Below are positions 1 to 8,871 of a stretch of DNA of 33,375 nt, piece by piece. The translations under genes and the position numbers were made by a program. How positions within the stretch are numbered: the first letter of the stretch is position 1; every line of letters starts with the position of its first letter. The notes below the pieces were generated by a model. It ran no database searches. It was not told the DNA's origin and saw nothing but the letters and a program-made list of their open reading frames with translations. Source of the stretch: Niastella populi (lineage in GTDB: Bacteria; Bacteroidota; Bacteroidia; Chitinophagales; Chitinophagaceae); assembly GCF_002078015.1 (NCBI RefSeq), contig NZ_LWBP01000229.1, positions 1 through 33,375 on the forward strand, written 5' to 3'.

Positions 1-225
1 GCTGGTATTTCGGCCTGATTGTATTCATAACAAAATGGATGATCTGTCGTTCTCTGGCTAATGTGACTCTCCAACTGATTACAGCTTTTTGCAAACATTA
101 ATGTTTAAGTAAACGGGTTATTTTGAATACGCATGTTTTGAATGCATGAGTATTTATATAATCTTTTTCAGGTACGAAGGCATACAGCTCCGCATGGGAG
201 TTAATTAACCATTAAACACCCTAAT

Positions 226-492
226 ATGAAAAGAATTAAGATTATTCTGAACACCCTGGCCATAACCCTTGCAATTGCCGGCGCTTTGGCAACACGGTAT
301 TATATGCAGGAACATATCCAATCTCAGTATATTCCGGTTGATACCAGTTATAGGGCTGTGGGTACTTTTGGAGTTGACTATAATTGTTATGATACCAATA
401 TGGTATGTACGTTCTATTTAACCGATTCAGGAGTCAGCCCTAAAAAATATTTACCTTACCGCAAAGGACAGTACGTTCCTTTGAAAAAATAA
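226..492 (+). CDS. small exported Cys protein, DUF6520-like
   Basis: An 88-residue protein with a basic start, a hydrophobic core at about residues 6-22 and an Ala-x-Ala-type cut near residue 22, so it should be exported. The mature part is about 65 residues, with two cysteines (C54, C61) in the pattern D-Y-x-C-Y-x-T-x3-C-T-F-Y. The product at 1848-2108 has cysteines at exactly the same residue numbers and a matching tail (Y-x-P-x3-G-x2-x-P-L), so the two are paralogues. Both also carry TTAACCATTAA just upstream (205-215 here). The layout of leader plus short Cys-bearing tail resembles the DUF6520 family of Bacteroidota; that family name is my inference. Role unknown. The MauE-like redox protein at 1260 lies between the two, so disulphide chemistry is plausible. 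Confidence 0.7.
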   Translation: MKRIKIILNTLAITLAIAGALATRYYMQEHIQSQYIPVDTSYRAVGTFGVDYNCYDTNMVCTFYLTDSGVSPKKYLPYRKGQYVPLKK

Positions 493-1259
493 CCCGCTCA
501 ATTTTATCTGGCCGGTTTTAAAGTAATGCGTAACCGATAACACGTAGGGGCACATACGGAGAAACACGTATATTGATCGTCTTGTGCCTGTAAAGAGTAA
601 TGGAAGGTTGCCAGTTGTGCGTTTTTATCTGGTATTAAGTGATTAAAGATACTGCTGAAGGTCTTAGTTGATCACCGGGTAGATTGAATAACTTGCTACA
701 CAGACAGTTTGCCCCTAACGATTCCTGCCTTTATACATACCAGGTTTTTATTTTAATAAATTATGATGAATTGTATATTAACAAAACACCTGATCCGCAA
801 CTGGCCGGTTTTTTGTTGAATTGACCTTTAATTAACGTGGGGTTTTTGTCGCTAAAATGCATTAGCTGTATTTTTTGGCGTTTTTTGTAAGTACCCCGGA
901 GTAATTTCAAAAAAATCATTAAACAAACAACAAAAAAATATAATAAGTATGAGACGCTAAACCAGATTCCCATTTGTGCAATAAATATTTGCTCAATTAC
1001 TATAAGCAGGAATATTTTTTGCATAAATTGTATTGCACATTTTCGTGACTTAAATAAGCTAAAAATAACTGATATAAATTTTTGAACATAGTTTATTAGT
1101 ATATAACTTTAGTTTTACCATCGCCCTCAATTCTACCAATCTGCCTTATCCCCCTGAATGCCTTATTCTTATCTACCATCTAACGTATAGCAGGAATCAG
1201 TGAATTTTGGGATGCTTCCATTCGTCAATAACTGTTGCCCCTTATAACCCTTTCATATT
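493..1259. other. 767-bp AT-rich gap without a convincing gene
   Basis: No convincing coding sequence. One hydrophobic minus-strand reading frame (761-1024) has no ribosome site and no family signature and was not accepted. The right end carries a candidate promoter for the MauE-like gene (see 1081-1111). No clear terminator was found after the first small gene. Confidence 0.5.
1081..1111 (+). promoter_or_regulatory. candidate Bacteroidota promoter for the MauE-like gene
   Basis: TTTG at 1081-1084, 19 bases, then TAACTTTA at 1104-1111. This fits the Bacteroidota arrangement (-33 TTTG, -7 TAnnTTTG) with one mismatch in the last base of the -7 box. It would give a 5' leader of about 140 bases before 1260. 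Pattern match only. Confidence 0.35.
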
Positions 1260-1691
1260 ATGAAAAGAAAGATAATTATTGAATTAATATCTTCCTTATT
1301 GATATTGCTTTTTTTGTACGCAAGCCTTAGTAAATGGCTTGCATGGAGAACTTTTATTGGCGATATGAATAATCAACCGTTCCCAAACTGGATGACTCCA
1401 TTTCTCGTGTGGACTATTCCCACCATTGAAGTATTGATTGCCTTTGCATTGATTTTTGAGAAGCTTAGGGTGAAAGCATTTTACGCCTCCTTATTTCTAA
1501 TGTCGGCATTTACGATTTATACAGTTGCTATTTTGTTTCATGCATTCAGGTATATTCCCTGCTCCTGCGGTGGAGTGATAAGAAAACTTACCTGGCCTCA
1601 GCACCTTGTCTTCAATCTGTTTTTTGTTGGGATTTCAATACTGGGCATCATGCTTAAAAAACGAGACCCGGTACATGCTGTAGAAGTATAA
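1260..1691 (+). CDS. MauE/DoxX-like redox-associated membrane protein
   Basis: 143 residues with four hydrophobic segments (about 6-26, 47-66, 73-96, 115-132), the size and layout of the MauE/DoxX superfamily. A short loop after the third segment carries C101-S-C103-G-G, a vicinal cysteine motif typical of the MauE-like branch. MauE-type proteins are thought to pass electrons or disulphides across the inner membrane to exported Cys proteins. That fits the gene's position between two genes for small exported Cys proteins. The gaps on either side (767 and 156 bases) are large enough for separate promoters, so co-transcription is uncertain. A TTTG-N19-TAACTTTA promoter candidate lies about 150 bases upstream. 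The first ATG is used; no strong ribosome site, which is common in this phylum. Confidence 0.75.
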   Translation: MKRKIIIELISSLLILLFLYASLSKWLAWRTFIGDMNNQPFPNWMTPFLVWTIPTIEVLIAFALIFEKLRVKAFYASLFLMSAFTIYTVAILFHAFRYIPCSCGGVIRKLTWPQHLVFNLFFVGISILGIMLKKRDPVHAVEV

Positions 1692-1847
1692 ATGGCACAG
1701 TTCGATTGTGAAAAAACTTTTTCCTGTTTTAAGCTGCGTCACTTATTCCGGAGTAAGTGTTGTGCTTATTTAACAGGTAAGGGAAAGCCGAAAACCTGAA
1801 TAATAGAGTAGGCAAATAGAGTTAACCATTAATATTAAAGGACAAGT

Positions 1848-2108
1848 ATGAACAAAGTTAAACTGGCATTTATTGCGATCGCAATTCTAACTGCCTTTGG
1901 TGGCGCCTTCGCTACCACTACGTGTGTTCAATGTGAACACTCGACCCAATACTATTATAATGGAATTGGTTATGTAGAAGTAGGTCAGTATGGAGCTGAT
2001 TTTGATTGTTTTGTTACCGGAGGCATTTGTACTTACTACAAACCTGATCCTATTGGCCAACCCAATGTATATGCGCCTTGTCATCAAGGAGCATTTATGC
2101 CACTGTAA
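1848..2108 (+). CDS. small exported Cys protein, DUF6520-like (paralogue)
   Basis: 86 residues: signal peptide with Ala-x-Ala-type cut near residue 22, then a mature chain of about 64 residues with five cysteines (C26, C29, C54, C61, C78). C54 and C61 match the paralogue at 226-492, including the surrounding D-F-x-C-F-x-T-x3-C-T-Y-Y pattern. The extra C26-x2-C29 pair directly after the cut and C78 are absent there. AAAGGA sits 6 bases before the ATG, and TTAACCATTAA (1822-1832) is shared with the paralogue's leader. It follows the MauE-like gene by 156 bases. A terminator at 2199-2231 ends the unit. Function unknown; it may be a redox partner of the MauE-like protein. Confidence 0.75.
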   Translation: MNKVKLAFIAIAILTAFGGAFATTTCVQCEHSTQYYYNGIGYVEVGQYGADFDCFVTGGICTYYKPDPIGQPNVYAPCHQGAFMPL

Positions 2109-2198
2109 TCGTACTAAAGCTCTGTGTAATTGATTAAGCAAATGTTGCAGGCATTTGTTTTCCCCGATCAATTATGAAAGTAAAAATCATTCCTATAG

Positions 2199-2231
2199 AG
2201 CCGGTCATTATTTATATGACCGGTTTTTTTA
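2199..2231 (+). terminator. rho-independent terminator after the small Cys protein gene
   Basis: CCGGTCAT and ATGACCGG form an 8-bp stem, extended by a G-T and an A-T pair, around a 7-base loop, and run straight into about eight T on the plus strand. It ends 8 bases before the stop of the convergent susD. The minus strand has no T-run at the matching place, so it works mainly for the plus strand. Confidence 0.75.
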
Positions 2232-2238
2232 TTGAAGC

Positions 2239-3600
2239 TTATCTTTCGTTTTGTTTATAACCGCCCATGAGTACTGCGTCTGGGGGAATATATAATGCAT
2301 ATTTCAGGCTATTGGGTTGTAACTCATATTCCTTGTTGTTTACCATCCGCTTCGGTTTTATGTTGGCGCCATCCAGGTTCAGCCGGCGTATGTCGGTCCA
2401 CCTTACACCCCGGCAGGGCATTTCCTTTCTTCTTTCAAGAAGTACTATGTTTATGGCTTCATCTTTAGTTGATGCTGTAAGTGGAACAAAGGTGCCTGAG
2501 TCCCATCTTTTGATCAGGAGCGTATTCAGGTCATCCATTGCGCTGTTCACCTCTCCTGCACGCGCTTTGCATTCTGCCCGTATCAGATAAGTTTCATCAG
2601 TTGCCAGTCCGGAAAAGGCATGGGTTAACCCGGTATAACTTCCTCTAAAGGCAATTCTGCCGGGAACTATCCAAAAAAATAAAGTACGTCGAAGGTCATT
2701 TATCGCATATGTTTTATATAATGTAGAGTCAACTGCTGCAAACCCTAATACGCCTTTTAGTACATTTGTTTCGACAAACCTGCTTTGGTACATGGTTTCA
2801 ACATTTGAAGAGGTAAAGGGCCTTGAACTGGCGGCGTCTCTCGTATTATAATCAATGAGTTCGCTATACAATTGTAAACTACTGTCTGCATAGGCGCCTG
2901 CCTTCGTATAATCACGCATGCTTAAATAAACCCGGGCCAGCATCGCAAAAGCGGCTGGTTTATTGGGCCGGATGCGTATGCTGGTAACGGAGTCAGCCAA
3001 CAGCGTTTTCGCTTGTAACAGATCGTTCAGGATTTGCGTATAAGTTTGTTCAATGGACGATCGCTTTACTGACTCATCTATATTTGGGCTCATTTTTAAT
3101 GGGATGCCGGGAACTGTATTTGCTGTGGCTGCATTGTAAGGTAGGGCAAATACCTGGGCCAGGTTGTAAAAGGCACATGCCCTGAAAAATAATGCCGAAC
3201 CCTTTATATGGTCCCATTGATGCTGATTTTCCGAGGTTCTGGCAACATCTTCTAACCCAAACAGTACAACATTGGCATACAGCACCTGTTTGTAAGGTAC
3301 ATTCCAATCCGCTATATTGCCATTTCCATTAAAAATATCAGGTTCCCAGATGTAAGTACTTTGTTCTACTGTTCCGATGCCTTGCCATAAAGATGAGTTT
3401 AAATAAAAATTATCTGCCGATAACTCACCTAACACCGGTGTTAAACCCATGGCAAAATCATTGTCGAGCAGCGCCTGAAATTCTTCCAGCGTGGCAGGCA
3501 CAAACAGATCTGATTTGGGCCGCTCGTCAAGAAACTTTTGCTTGCTGCAACTTATGGCGCCGAAACAAAGAAGAATCAATATGTACAGGCGTGCTTTCAT
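2239..3600 (-). CDS. SusD/RagB-family outer-membrane lipoprotein
   Basis: 453 residues, the surface-exposed ligand-binding lid of a SusC/SusD import pair. The N-terminus has a lipoprotein signal (F-G-A-I-S-C, lipid Cys at residue 18), followed by the F-L-D-x-R-P-K-S segment usual at the start of SusD proteins. Helical TPR-like pieces follow (for example residues 210-240, with A-M-L-A-R-V-Y-L-S). The C-terminal part has the family's E-R-R-K-E-x-x-x-x-G-x-R-W-x-D-I-R-R pattern. The length is at the short end for the family. The gene starts 18 bases after the susC stop, the normal susC-susD order. The nutrient is not predictable because no hydrolase or other enzyme lies beside the pair. Confidence 0.93.
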   Translation of the reverse strand: MKARLYILILLCFGAISCSKQKFLDERPKSDLFVPATLEEFQALLDNDFAMGLTPVLGELSADNFYLNSSLWQGIGTVEQSTYIWEPDIFNGNGNIADWNVPYKQVLYANVVLFGLEDVARTSENQHQWDHIKGSALFFRACAFYNLAQVFALPYNAATANTVPGIPLKMSPNIDESVKRSSIEQTYTQILNDLLQAKTLLADSVTSIRIRPNKPAAFAMLARVYLSMRDYTKAGAYADSSLQLYSELIDYNTRDAASSRPFTSSNVETMYQSRFVETNVLKGVLGFAAVDSTLYKTYAINDLRRTLFFWIVPGRIAFRGSYTGLTHAFSGLATDETYLIRAECKARAGEVNSAMDDLNTLLIKRWDSGTFVPLTASTKDEAINIVLLERRKEMPCRGVRWTDIRRLNLDGANIKPKRMVNNKEYELQPNSLKYALYIPPDAVLMGGYKQNER

Positions 3601-3618
3601 CGGAAAAAGGTTGGCTGG

Positions 3619-6600
3619 TTAAAAATCAATTTTTAATCCTGCTGCTATTGTCTTTGGGTTTGGTGTGCTTAACAAAAAATCCGGATCTATTCCCCTGTCA
3701 TTTGCCCTCCAGAGAAGGCCGAGGTTATTGGCATATACATATATGCGAAGCTGGTTCATAGGCAGCCATTTTACGGTGTTATTATTCAAATGATAGCTTA
3801 GTTGAATATCCTGCAGTCGTATATGATCGCCTCTCTCAATCAGTACATCTGAGTATTTATAAAAAGTGCTTCGGGTAGCTCCGGCATTGTAGATCATTGA
3901 TGGTACAAATGTATAATTTTCGTCTCCCGGATTTTGCCATCTCAATCTATAATCGGAATGTCCTGCGGAATTAGCATTAAAGAGATCAAAATAATTGATA
4001 GAGGGCCTTCTGAAAAAGTACCCCATTTTATAAGAAATGGTAAAAGAAAGTTCCAGTTGTTTATAGCTGAAATTATTTCTCAAACTACCAAAATAAACAG
4101 GATTGGCCGGCCCCCTGTAAATTAGTTCAGAAGGATCTGTTGAGTTGATAATATCGCCATATCTATTACTTGACTCTTTATTAAAATAACCAAGCGGATC
4201 TCCATTGTTTGGATCTAATCCCATCCATTTAAAGCTGAAAATAGAATAAAGCGGTTTACCTTCAATAGGACTTATGTATGAAGGTTCGCAATAATACCAG
4301 ATGGGATTGCTTTGTGTTAATTTGTAACTACTTACTTTGTCTGTATTATAACTGAAAAGGAAAGTACTGTTCCATTTGAATCGCTTATCGATAATTTTTG
4401 AACGCAGCACAACGTCTACACCCTTCCCTTTCATATCGGCGGTATTTCCCCGGAATATGGTAACGCCGGTTGTGGGGTCCAATGGACTTTCTCCGATCAG
4501 GTCGGTGCCTTTACGCAAATAATATTCAAGGCTTCCCTCTATTATACTTTTTTTAACCGCAAAATCAACCCCGAAATTGATCATATGGTTTTTTTCCCAG
4601 CGCAGTGATGGGTTCGGCGGATTTACGATCGAAGCTGTTAAGGTGTTCCAGTTATTTAATCCATCATTACGAACGGTTGTAAACGCCGATACCGTTTTGT
4701 CGATATTGCCTTTATAACCGTTGGAGATGCGCAGTTTCAGAAAAGGCAACCAGGCAAGCGTATAAAAACGTTCCTGGCTTATATCCCAACTGGCGCCAAC
4801 CGACCATAAGGGAACGCCTTTATGGTTCGTACTTACCCCAAACAGGTTCGATTCATCTTTGCGAATGCTACCCGATAATACATACCTCCTTTGAAAAATA
4901 TATTTTGCGTTCAGGTAGTAAGAGATATAGCGGTCCGTTTCATTTCTGTTGAAGTTTTTGAATTCTATTTTTCTGGAAATGAAAGGCGCATAATAAAGTG
5001 GAAATGCACTGTCGTAGTTGACGGTAGTTGTTGATGCCATTTCCTTATTATACCCGTATGACCGAAACGTTTCATAAAAATTTTTTATACCCCGCACCTC
5101 TACACCCGCCAAAGCGGTGATCTGGTGGTGTTTGGTTTGTTTGTGATTGTACCAGTTGTGGTCATAATTGAATTGAGTACGCGTATTATGCCCTTCATAC
5201 TGAATGGCGCCCTGGTCAAAAATGCCGCCTAAAGGAACCCGCCTTATCAACTGCCGGGTATTTGTATCTGTAAACTGGTTTATATAATTACGGGTGTAAT
5301 AGGTTTGCTGGCTTTTATAATCTTCCCGCTCTACAAATCCCTTATTGTATTGATAATATACGCCAAAATCGAGCCCTTTCAGGATGGTGTATTTGACATC
5401 GGCATTTATCCGGTAGTCTGTTGTATTGGTTCTGTTATCGCTATACTTGAGTTCGTTATATGGCCTGTAATTCCAATCGAGCAACACATTTCTATTGATA
5501 CTGTCCTTATATAGTTGTCTTAGATCGAGCGGTACTGTCAATGCATTTCCAAAATCGTCAACCAGGTCGGTGTAGGGATAGATAATGTTCGACAATTCAT
5601 TGTTATTGTTTCGTGTTCTCGAATCTGTATAGATGATGCCTGTATTTAGTTCCAGTTTTTTCTTCAGCCAGGAAAACGAATTGTTGGCGGTAAGGGTTAT
5701 GCGATCAAACTGGTTCCGCTCCAGGTTATCGAGGTTTTTATCGTACCCAAGCGAAAAGTAATAATTGTTATTATTTCCGCCACCGCTGGCGTTTAACGCA
5801 TATTGCTGGTATGCGCTGCTGCGATAGAAATATTTTTCCAGGTCTTTCCGTTTATCCTGGTTCCTCAACTCATTTAACTGTTCTTCTTCAGTAGCGGAAT
5901 CTATCGCTCCATCCCTTTTTTTGATCATGATCTCCACGGCGGGTGATAGAATAAGGTGCCTCGGGTCTGTTTCTTTTGTAGCATAAAAGCCTCTGTTAAA
6001 CAGGAACCGTTCTACATCGATATAATCAGAAGAATTCAATATGGGAGAATAATACAGATCGGGTTTTTGCCCTATCGTTACATTGCTGTTTATAGAAAGC
6101 TTCAGCGGTTGGTTGTACCTGCCCTTTTTAGTGGTAATGACAATTACGCCATTGCCGGCGTATGCACCCCAAATGGAAGCAGCATCCGCATCTTTAAGAA
6201 CTGTTATGCTTTCTACATCGTTGGGGTTGATATTACTGATATCGCCGGTATAAGGAAATCTGTCAACCACGATCAACGGATTGGCATTGGCGAAAATGGT
6301 AGTGCGACCCCTTATGGAGAGGTTCGACTGGTTGGTAGCCGGGTTTACATTTTTATTAAAAAGCAGCCCACTGGTAATGCCCTCCAGCCGGTCGATGATA
6401 TTAGTTGAAACCCGGCGGTTCAGCAGCTCATTATCTATCTTCACGAAAGAGCCCGGTGTTTTATCTTTCGATATGCGCTGGTAACCGGTTGAAATCACCT
6501 GCACTTTACTCAGTTCACTAATACGCTGTTTCAGTTGAACGCTTAATTCCGGTTCGCCCTGCCAGCTAACCTCCTCGCTTTCATAATTTATACTGGTAAC

Positions 6601-7071
6601 AATTATGTTCAGGTCAATTTCATTGACGCCGGTCAGTTTAAACTCTCCATTTTCGTTGGTACTGGTTTGTTGATTACTGCCTTTTATAGTTATGGTTGCG
6701 CCCGGTACGGGTTCACCATTTTCGTTGGTGATCTTGCCTTTGATATTTGCCTGCCTGCTTTCTGCCGTTTGGTTTTTCCCGCGGGGAATTATGGTTATGG
6801 CTTTATCTATTATAGTGTAGGTGCAGGTCTGGTATTTGAAATACTCGTCAAGCAATTGTTCAACCGTTCCGTTGGTAATGCGAATGGTAACGGGCTTTAA
6901 CTGCGAGGAGACAGAGTTGGTGTTGAAGATGGTGTAGCCGGCCTGTTTTTCCAGGACTTTGCGTATATCATTAATGGTTGCATTCTTTTTGGAGAATGTG
7001 ATCTGCTGTGCAAGTGCGGGTACACTTAGCAGTACACAAGCAATGATTAGAAAAGCAGTTATTTGTTTCAT
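3619..7071 (-). CDS. SusC/RagA-family TonB-dependent transporter with STN domain
   Basis: 1150 residues from the ATG at 7071, chosen because AGGGGGAGG stands about 8 bases upstream; a TTG eight codons earlier is unlikely. Order: signal peptide (about 1-21), STN domain (about 24-98), carboxypeptidase-regulatory-like domain (about 109-185), plug with the S-T-G-Y-Q-R-I-S and V-L-K-D-A-D-A-A-S-I-W-G-A-Y segments (about 200-320), then a long beta-barrel ending in Phe. It forms the outer-membrane channel, with the SusD protein (18 bases downstream) as lid, powered by TonB/ExbBD. An STN domain is the usual mark of transporters that signal to a FecR anti-sigma factor, and a FecR gene lies just upstream. 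A terminator between fecR and this gene implies a separate promoter. Substrate unknown. Confidence 0.95.
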   Translation of the reverse strand: MKQITAFLIIACVLLSVPALAQQITFSKKNATINDIRKVLEKQAGYTIFNTNSVSSQLKPVTIRITNGTVEQLLDEYFKYQTCTYTIIDKAITIIPRGKNQTAESRQANIKGKITNENGEPVPGATITIKGSNQQTSTNENGEFKLTGVNEIDLNIIVTSINYESEEVSWQGEPELSVQLKQRISELSKVQVISTGYQRISKDKTPGSFVKIDNELLNRRVSTNIIDRLEGITSGLLFNKNVNPATNQSNLSIRGRTTIFANANPLIVVDRFPYTGDISNINPNDVESITVLKDADAASIWGAYAGNGVIVITTKKGRYNQPLKLSINSNVTIGQKPDLYYSPILNSSDYIDVERFLFNRGFYATKETDPRHLILSPAVEIMIKKRDGAIDSATEEEQLNELRNQDKRKDLEKYFYRSSAYQQYALNASGGGNNNNYYFSLGYDKNLDNLERNQFDRITLTANNSFSWLKKKLELNTGIIYTDSRTRNNNNELSNIIYPYTDLVDDFGNALTVPLDLRQLYKDSINRNVLLDWNYRPYNELKYSDNRTNTTDYRINADVKYTILKGLDFGVYYQYNKGFVEREDYKSQQTYYTRNYINQFTDTNTRQLIRRVPLGGIFDQGAIQYEGHNTRTQFNYDHNWYNHKQTKHHQITALAGVEVRGIKNFYETFRSYGYNKEMASTTTVNYDSAFPLYYAPFISRKIEFKNFNRNETDRYISYYLNAKYIFQRRYVLSGSIRKDESNLFGVSTNHKGVPLWSVGASWDISQERFYTLAWLPFLKLRISNGYKGNIDKTVSAFTTVRNDGLNNWNTLTASIVNPPNPSLRWEKNHMINFGVDFAVKKSIIEGSLEYYLRKGTDLIGESPLDPTTGVTIFRGNTADMKGKGVDVVLRSKIIDKRFKWNSTFLFSYNTDKVSSYKLTQSNPIWYYCEPSYISPIEGKPLYSIFSFKWMGLDPNNGDPLGYFNKESSNRYGDIINSTDPSELIYRGPANPVYFGSLRNNFSYKQLELSFTISYKMGYFFRRPSINYFDLFNANSAGHSDYRLRWQNPGDENYTFVPSMIYNAGATRSTFYKYSDVLIERGDHIRLQDIQLSYHLNNNTVKWLPMNQLRIYVYANNLGLLWRANDRGIDPDFLLSTPNPKTIAAGLKIDF

Positions 7072-7275
7072 AATCAGAACCTCCCCCTGTTGCAAATTCC
7101 ATGTGATAGTACGCTTACCTTTTCACCTTTATTTTGTGTAAAAATAAATATAGTCAACCGTAATCCCGCGGAAAGGGAAAAAAGTTGACTAAACACAGAC
7201 TTTTGCAAACAGGGCAACCACGATTAAAATTAGGACTGTAAATTACGTTTTCACATTGAAGATAGGTTATATATA

Positions 7276-7343
7276 TTAAAAAAAATTAAGCCACCTTACT
7301 GCGAGCCATGAGCGGGATAGCTCATGGTCGCAGGGTAGCTTTT
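7276..7343 (-). terminator. strong terminator between fecR and susC
   Basis: Read on the minus strand, a hairpin of more than 20 bp spans 7343-7288: an outer stem AAGCTACC/GGTGGCTT with one G-T pair, and an inner stem CTGCGACCATGAGC against GCTCATGGCTCGCAG with one bulged G. AATTTTTTTT follows. It closes the sigma/fecR unit about 130 bases after the fecR stop and leaves about 200 bases before susC for a separate promoter. Confidence 0.8.
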
Positions 7344-7470
7344 AAGCTCAACGCTGCCCATATCGTTCCATGGAAGAACAGCGTTAGATGTGGTTTAATG
7401 ATTAACGGGAATATTATTACAGACTTTTAGGGGGTAGGTGTTTCCTTGTATTCTAAAATATTTGATAAAC

Positions 7471-8748
7471 CTATGATGTTACGATGATCGTTCTGTCTTT
7501 TTCGTTTAACCGCGCCTTTATGTTATTGGCATTCAGCAACTTTATCACATTTTCAATGCTGGCCGAGCGGGGAAGTTTACCTTCAAATGAACCCTCGGGC
7601 TTTTTACCCTGGTAAATAACATTTACATCATACCAGCGGGCAATCTGGCGCATTGTATATTCTACATCCGGACCGGCAACGGGAACAAATCCGGTGGTCC
7701 AGGCAATGATATCATCTGCATCTACATTCTTCACCACGATGTTACCTTCATTCAGCCTGGCCTGTTCCCCGGGGAGAATTGTCTGGAAAACATTTCCACT
7801 GGTCACTTTCACTTTCCCTTCAATGAGGGTGGTTTTAATAGCCCCTTCGTCGGTATAGGCCATTACGTTAAAATGGGTACCCAGTACTTCCACTTCATTT
7901 CTATTACCTGCAGGGGTATTGATCTTTACTATAAAAGGCGTTTTTGACAATTTTCCCTTTTTGGCAACCGGGCTTTTTGAATTAGCAGCCTGTTCCTGGG
8001 GGTTAACTTCAAAATAAGCTTCGCCGGTGAGCTCAACGATTCGCTCGTTCCCGGCGAAGGCTATAGGAAAACGCAATGATGAAGCCGCATTCAACCATAC
8101 TTTACTTCCGTCAGGTAAAGTAATCTGGTACTCTCCCCCTCTTGGGGTGGTAACTGTATTAAATATTTCTTTTGAATCAAAAGCGCCATCTGAATCCGGC
8201 TTCCTGTTATATATTAACCGTCCATCAGTTTTGGTTATCTGCATATGCCCCTGATCGGCTAAGCTTCCGTTTTGAGCGGTAGTTAACGCAATGGTTTGGC
8301 CATCGCCCAGGGTCAATGTTGCTTTATTGCTGCCCGGAACGATCGGGTTCTTAATTACAGGCTCATTCTTTTGGATCGTAGCGGTTTGCTTATTTGCTGA
8401 CTGGCTGAAATAATACCAGGTACCTGCAGAAATTAACACCAGAACTGAAGCAGCAACGGCGATCTTACCAAATGGAATTCTGAGCGATCTTTTCGCTGGA
8501 TACAGATCTACCAGCTTGGCGCCGTCGATTTTTTGCAGCGTTCTATTCCAGATAGCTTCACTGTCAGTGCTTGCATAGTGCCTCAATTTTTCGCGTAAAA
8601 CCTCTTTATCTGTTATTTGCCGAAAAAATGAATCATTATGATCAGCCTCAGCCAGCCATTCTTTAAGTTCCCCTTCTTCTTCCGGACTTAACCTCTCTTC
8701 CAGGAACTTTTCTATCAGACTTGTGATTCTATTTACCTTTTCCTGCAT
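7471..8748 (-). CDS. FecR-family anti-sigma factor
   Basis: 425 residues from the ATG at 8748; a TTG 11 codons upstream is less likely. Parts: a helical cytoplasmic N-terminus of about 90 residues that should bind the sigma factor, one membrane segment (about 96-114), then a periplasmic FecR domain with T-T-P-R-G-G-E-Y-x-I-x-L-P-D-G-S-K-V-W-L-N-A and E-L-T-G-E-A-Y-F-E-V. The C-terminal domain resembles DUF4974, with Y-x-x-x-x-I-x-R-W-Y-D-V-N-V. Such proteins hold an ECF sigma factor at the inner membrane until a TonB-dependent transporter signals through its STN domain. The sigma gene lies 123 bases upstream on the same strand and the STN-bearing susC lies downstream, making a complete cell-surface signalling set. 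Confidence 0.93.
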   Translation of the reverse strand: MQEKVNRITSLIEKFLEERLSPEEEGELKEWLAEADHNDSFFRQITDKEVLREKLRHYASTDSEAIWNRTLQKIDGAKLVDLYPAKRSLRIPFGKIAVAASVLVLISAGTWYYFSQSANKQTATIQKNEPVIKNPIVPGSNKATLTLGDGQTIALTTAQNGSLADQGHMQITKTDGRLIYNRKPDSDGAFDSKEIFNTVTTPRGGEYQITLPDGSKVWLNAASSLRFPIAFAGNERIVELTGEAYFEVNPQEQAANSKSPVAKKGKLSKTPFIVKINTPAGNRNEVEVLGTHFNVMAYTDEGAIKTTLIEGKVKVTSGNVFQTILPGEQARLNEGNIVVKNVDADDIIAWTTGFVPVAGPDVEYTMRQIARWYDVNVIYQGKKPEGSFEGKLPRSASIENVIKLLNANNIKARLNEKDRTIIVTS

Positions 8749-8871
8749 AGTATTGGTATTTAAAACTTGAAAGTCACCCAACTCTCGGAGCCTTTAAAAC
8801 CGTGCATATTATAAAAACAACCGGAGGCCGTTTTTGACAAAAAGAATTCAAAAAATAAATCAGGGAAATTG

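Noticed and set aside
3-101. Open frame running in from the left edge with a hydrophobic start (W-Y-F-G-L-I-V-F-I), possible tail of a membrane protein gene.
   Set aside because: Only 32 codons, no motif, and the true start would be outside the window; too little to call a gene.
761-1024. 87-codon minus-strand frame with two hydrophobic stretches.
   Set aside because: AT-rich intergenic DNA gives such frames by chance; no ribosome site, no family signature and an unlikely C-terminus.
1740-1759. CACTTA...TAAGTG inverted repeat after the MauE-like gene.
   Set aside because: Only 6 bp with no T-run; not enough for a terminator or operator call.
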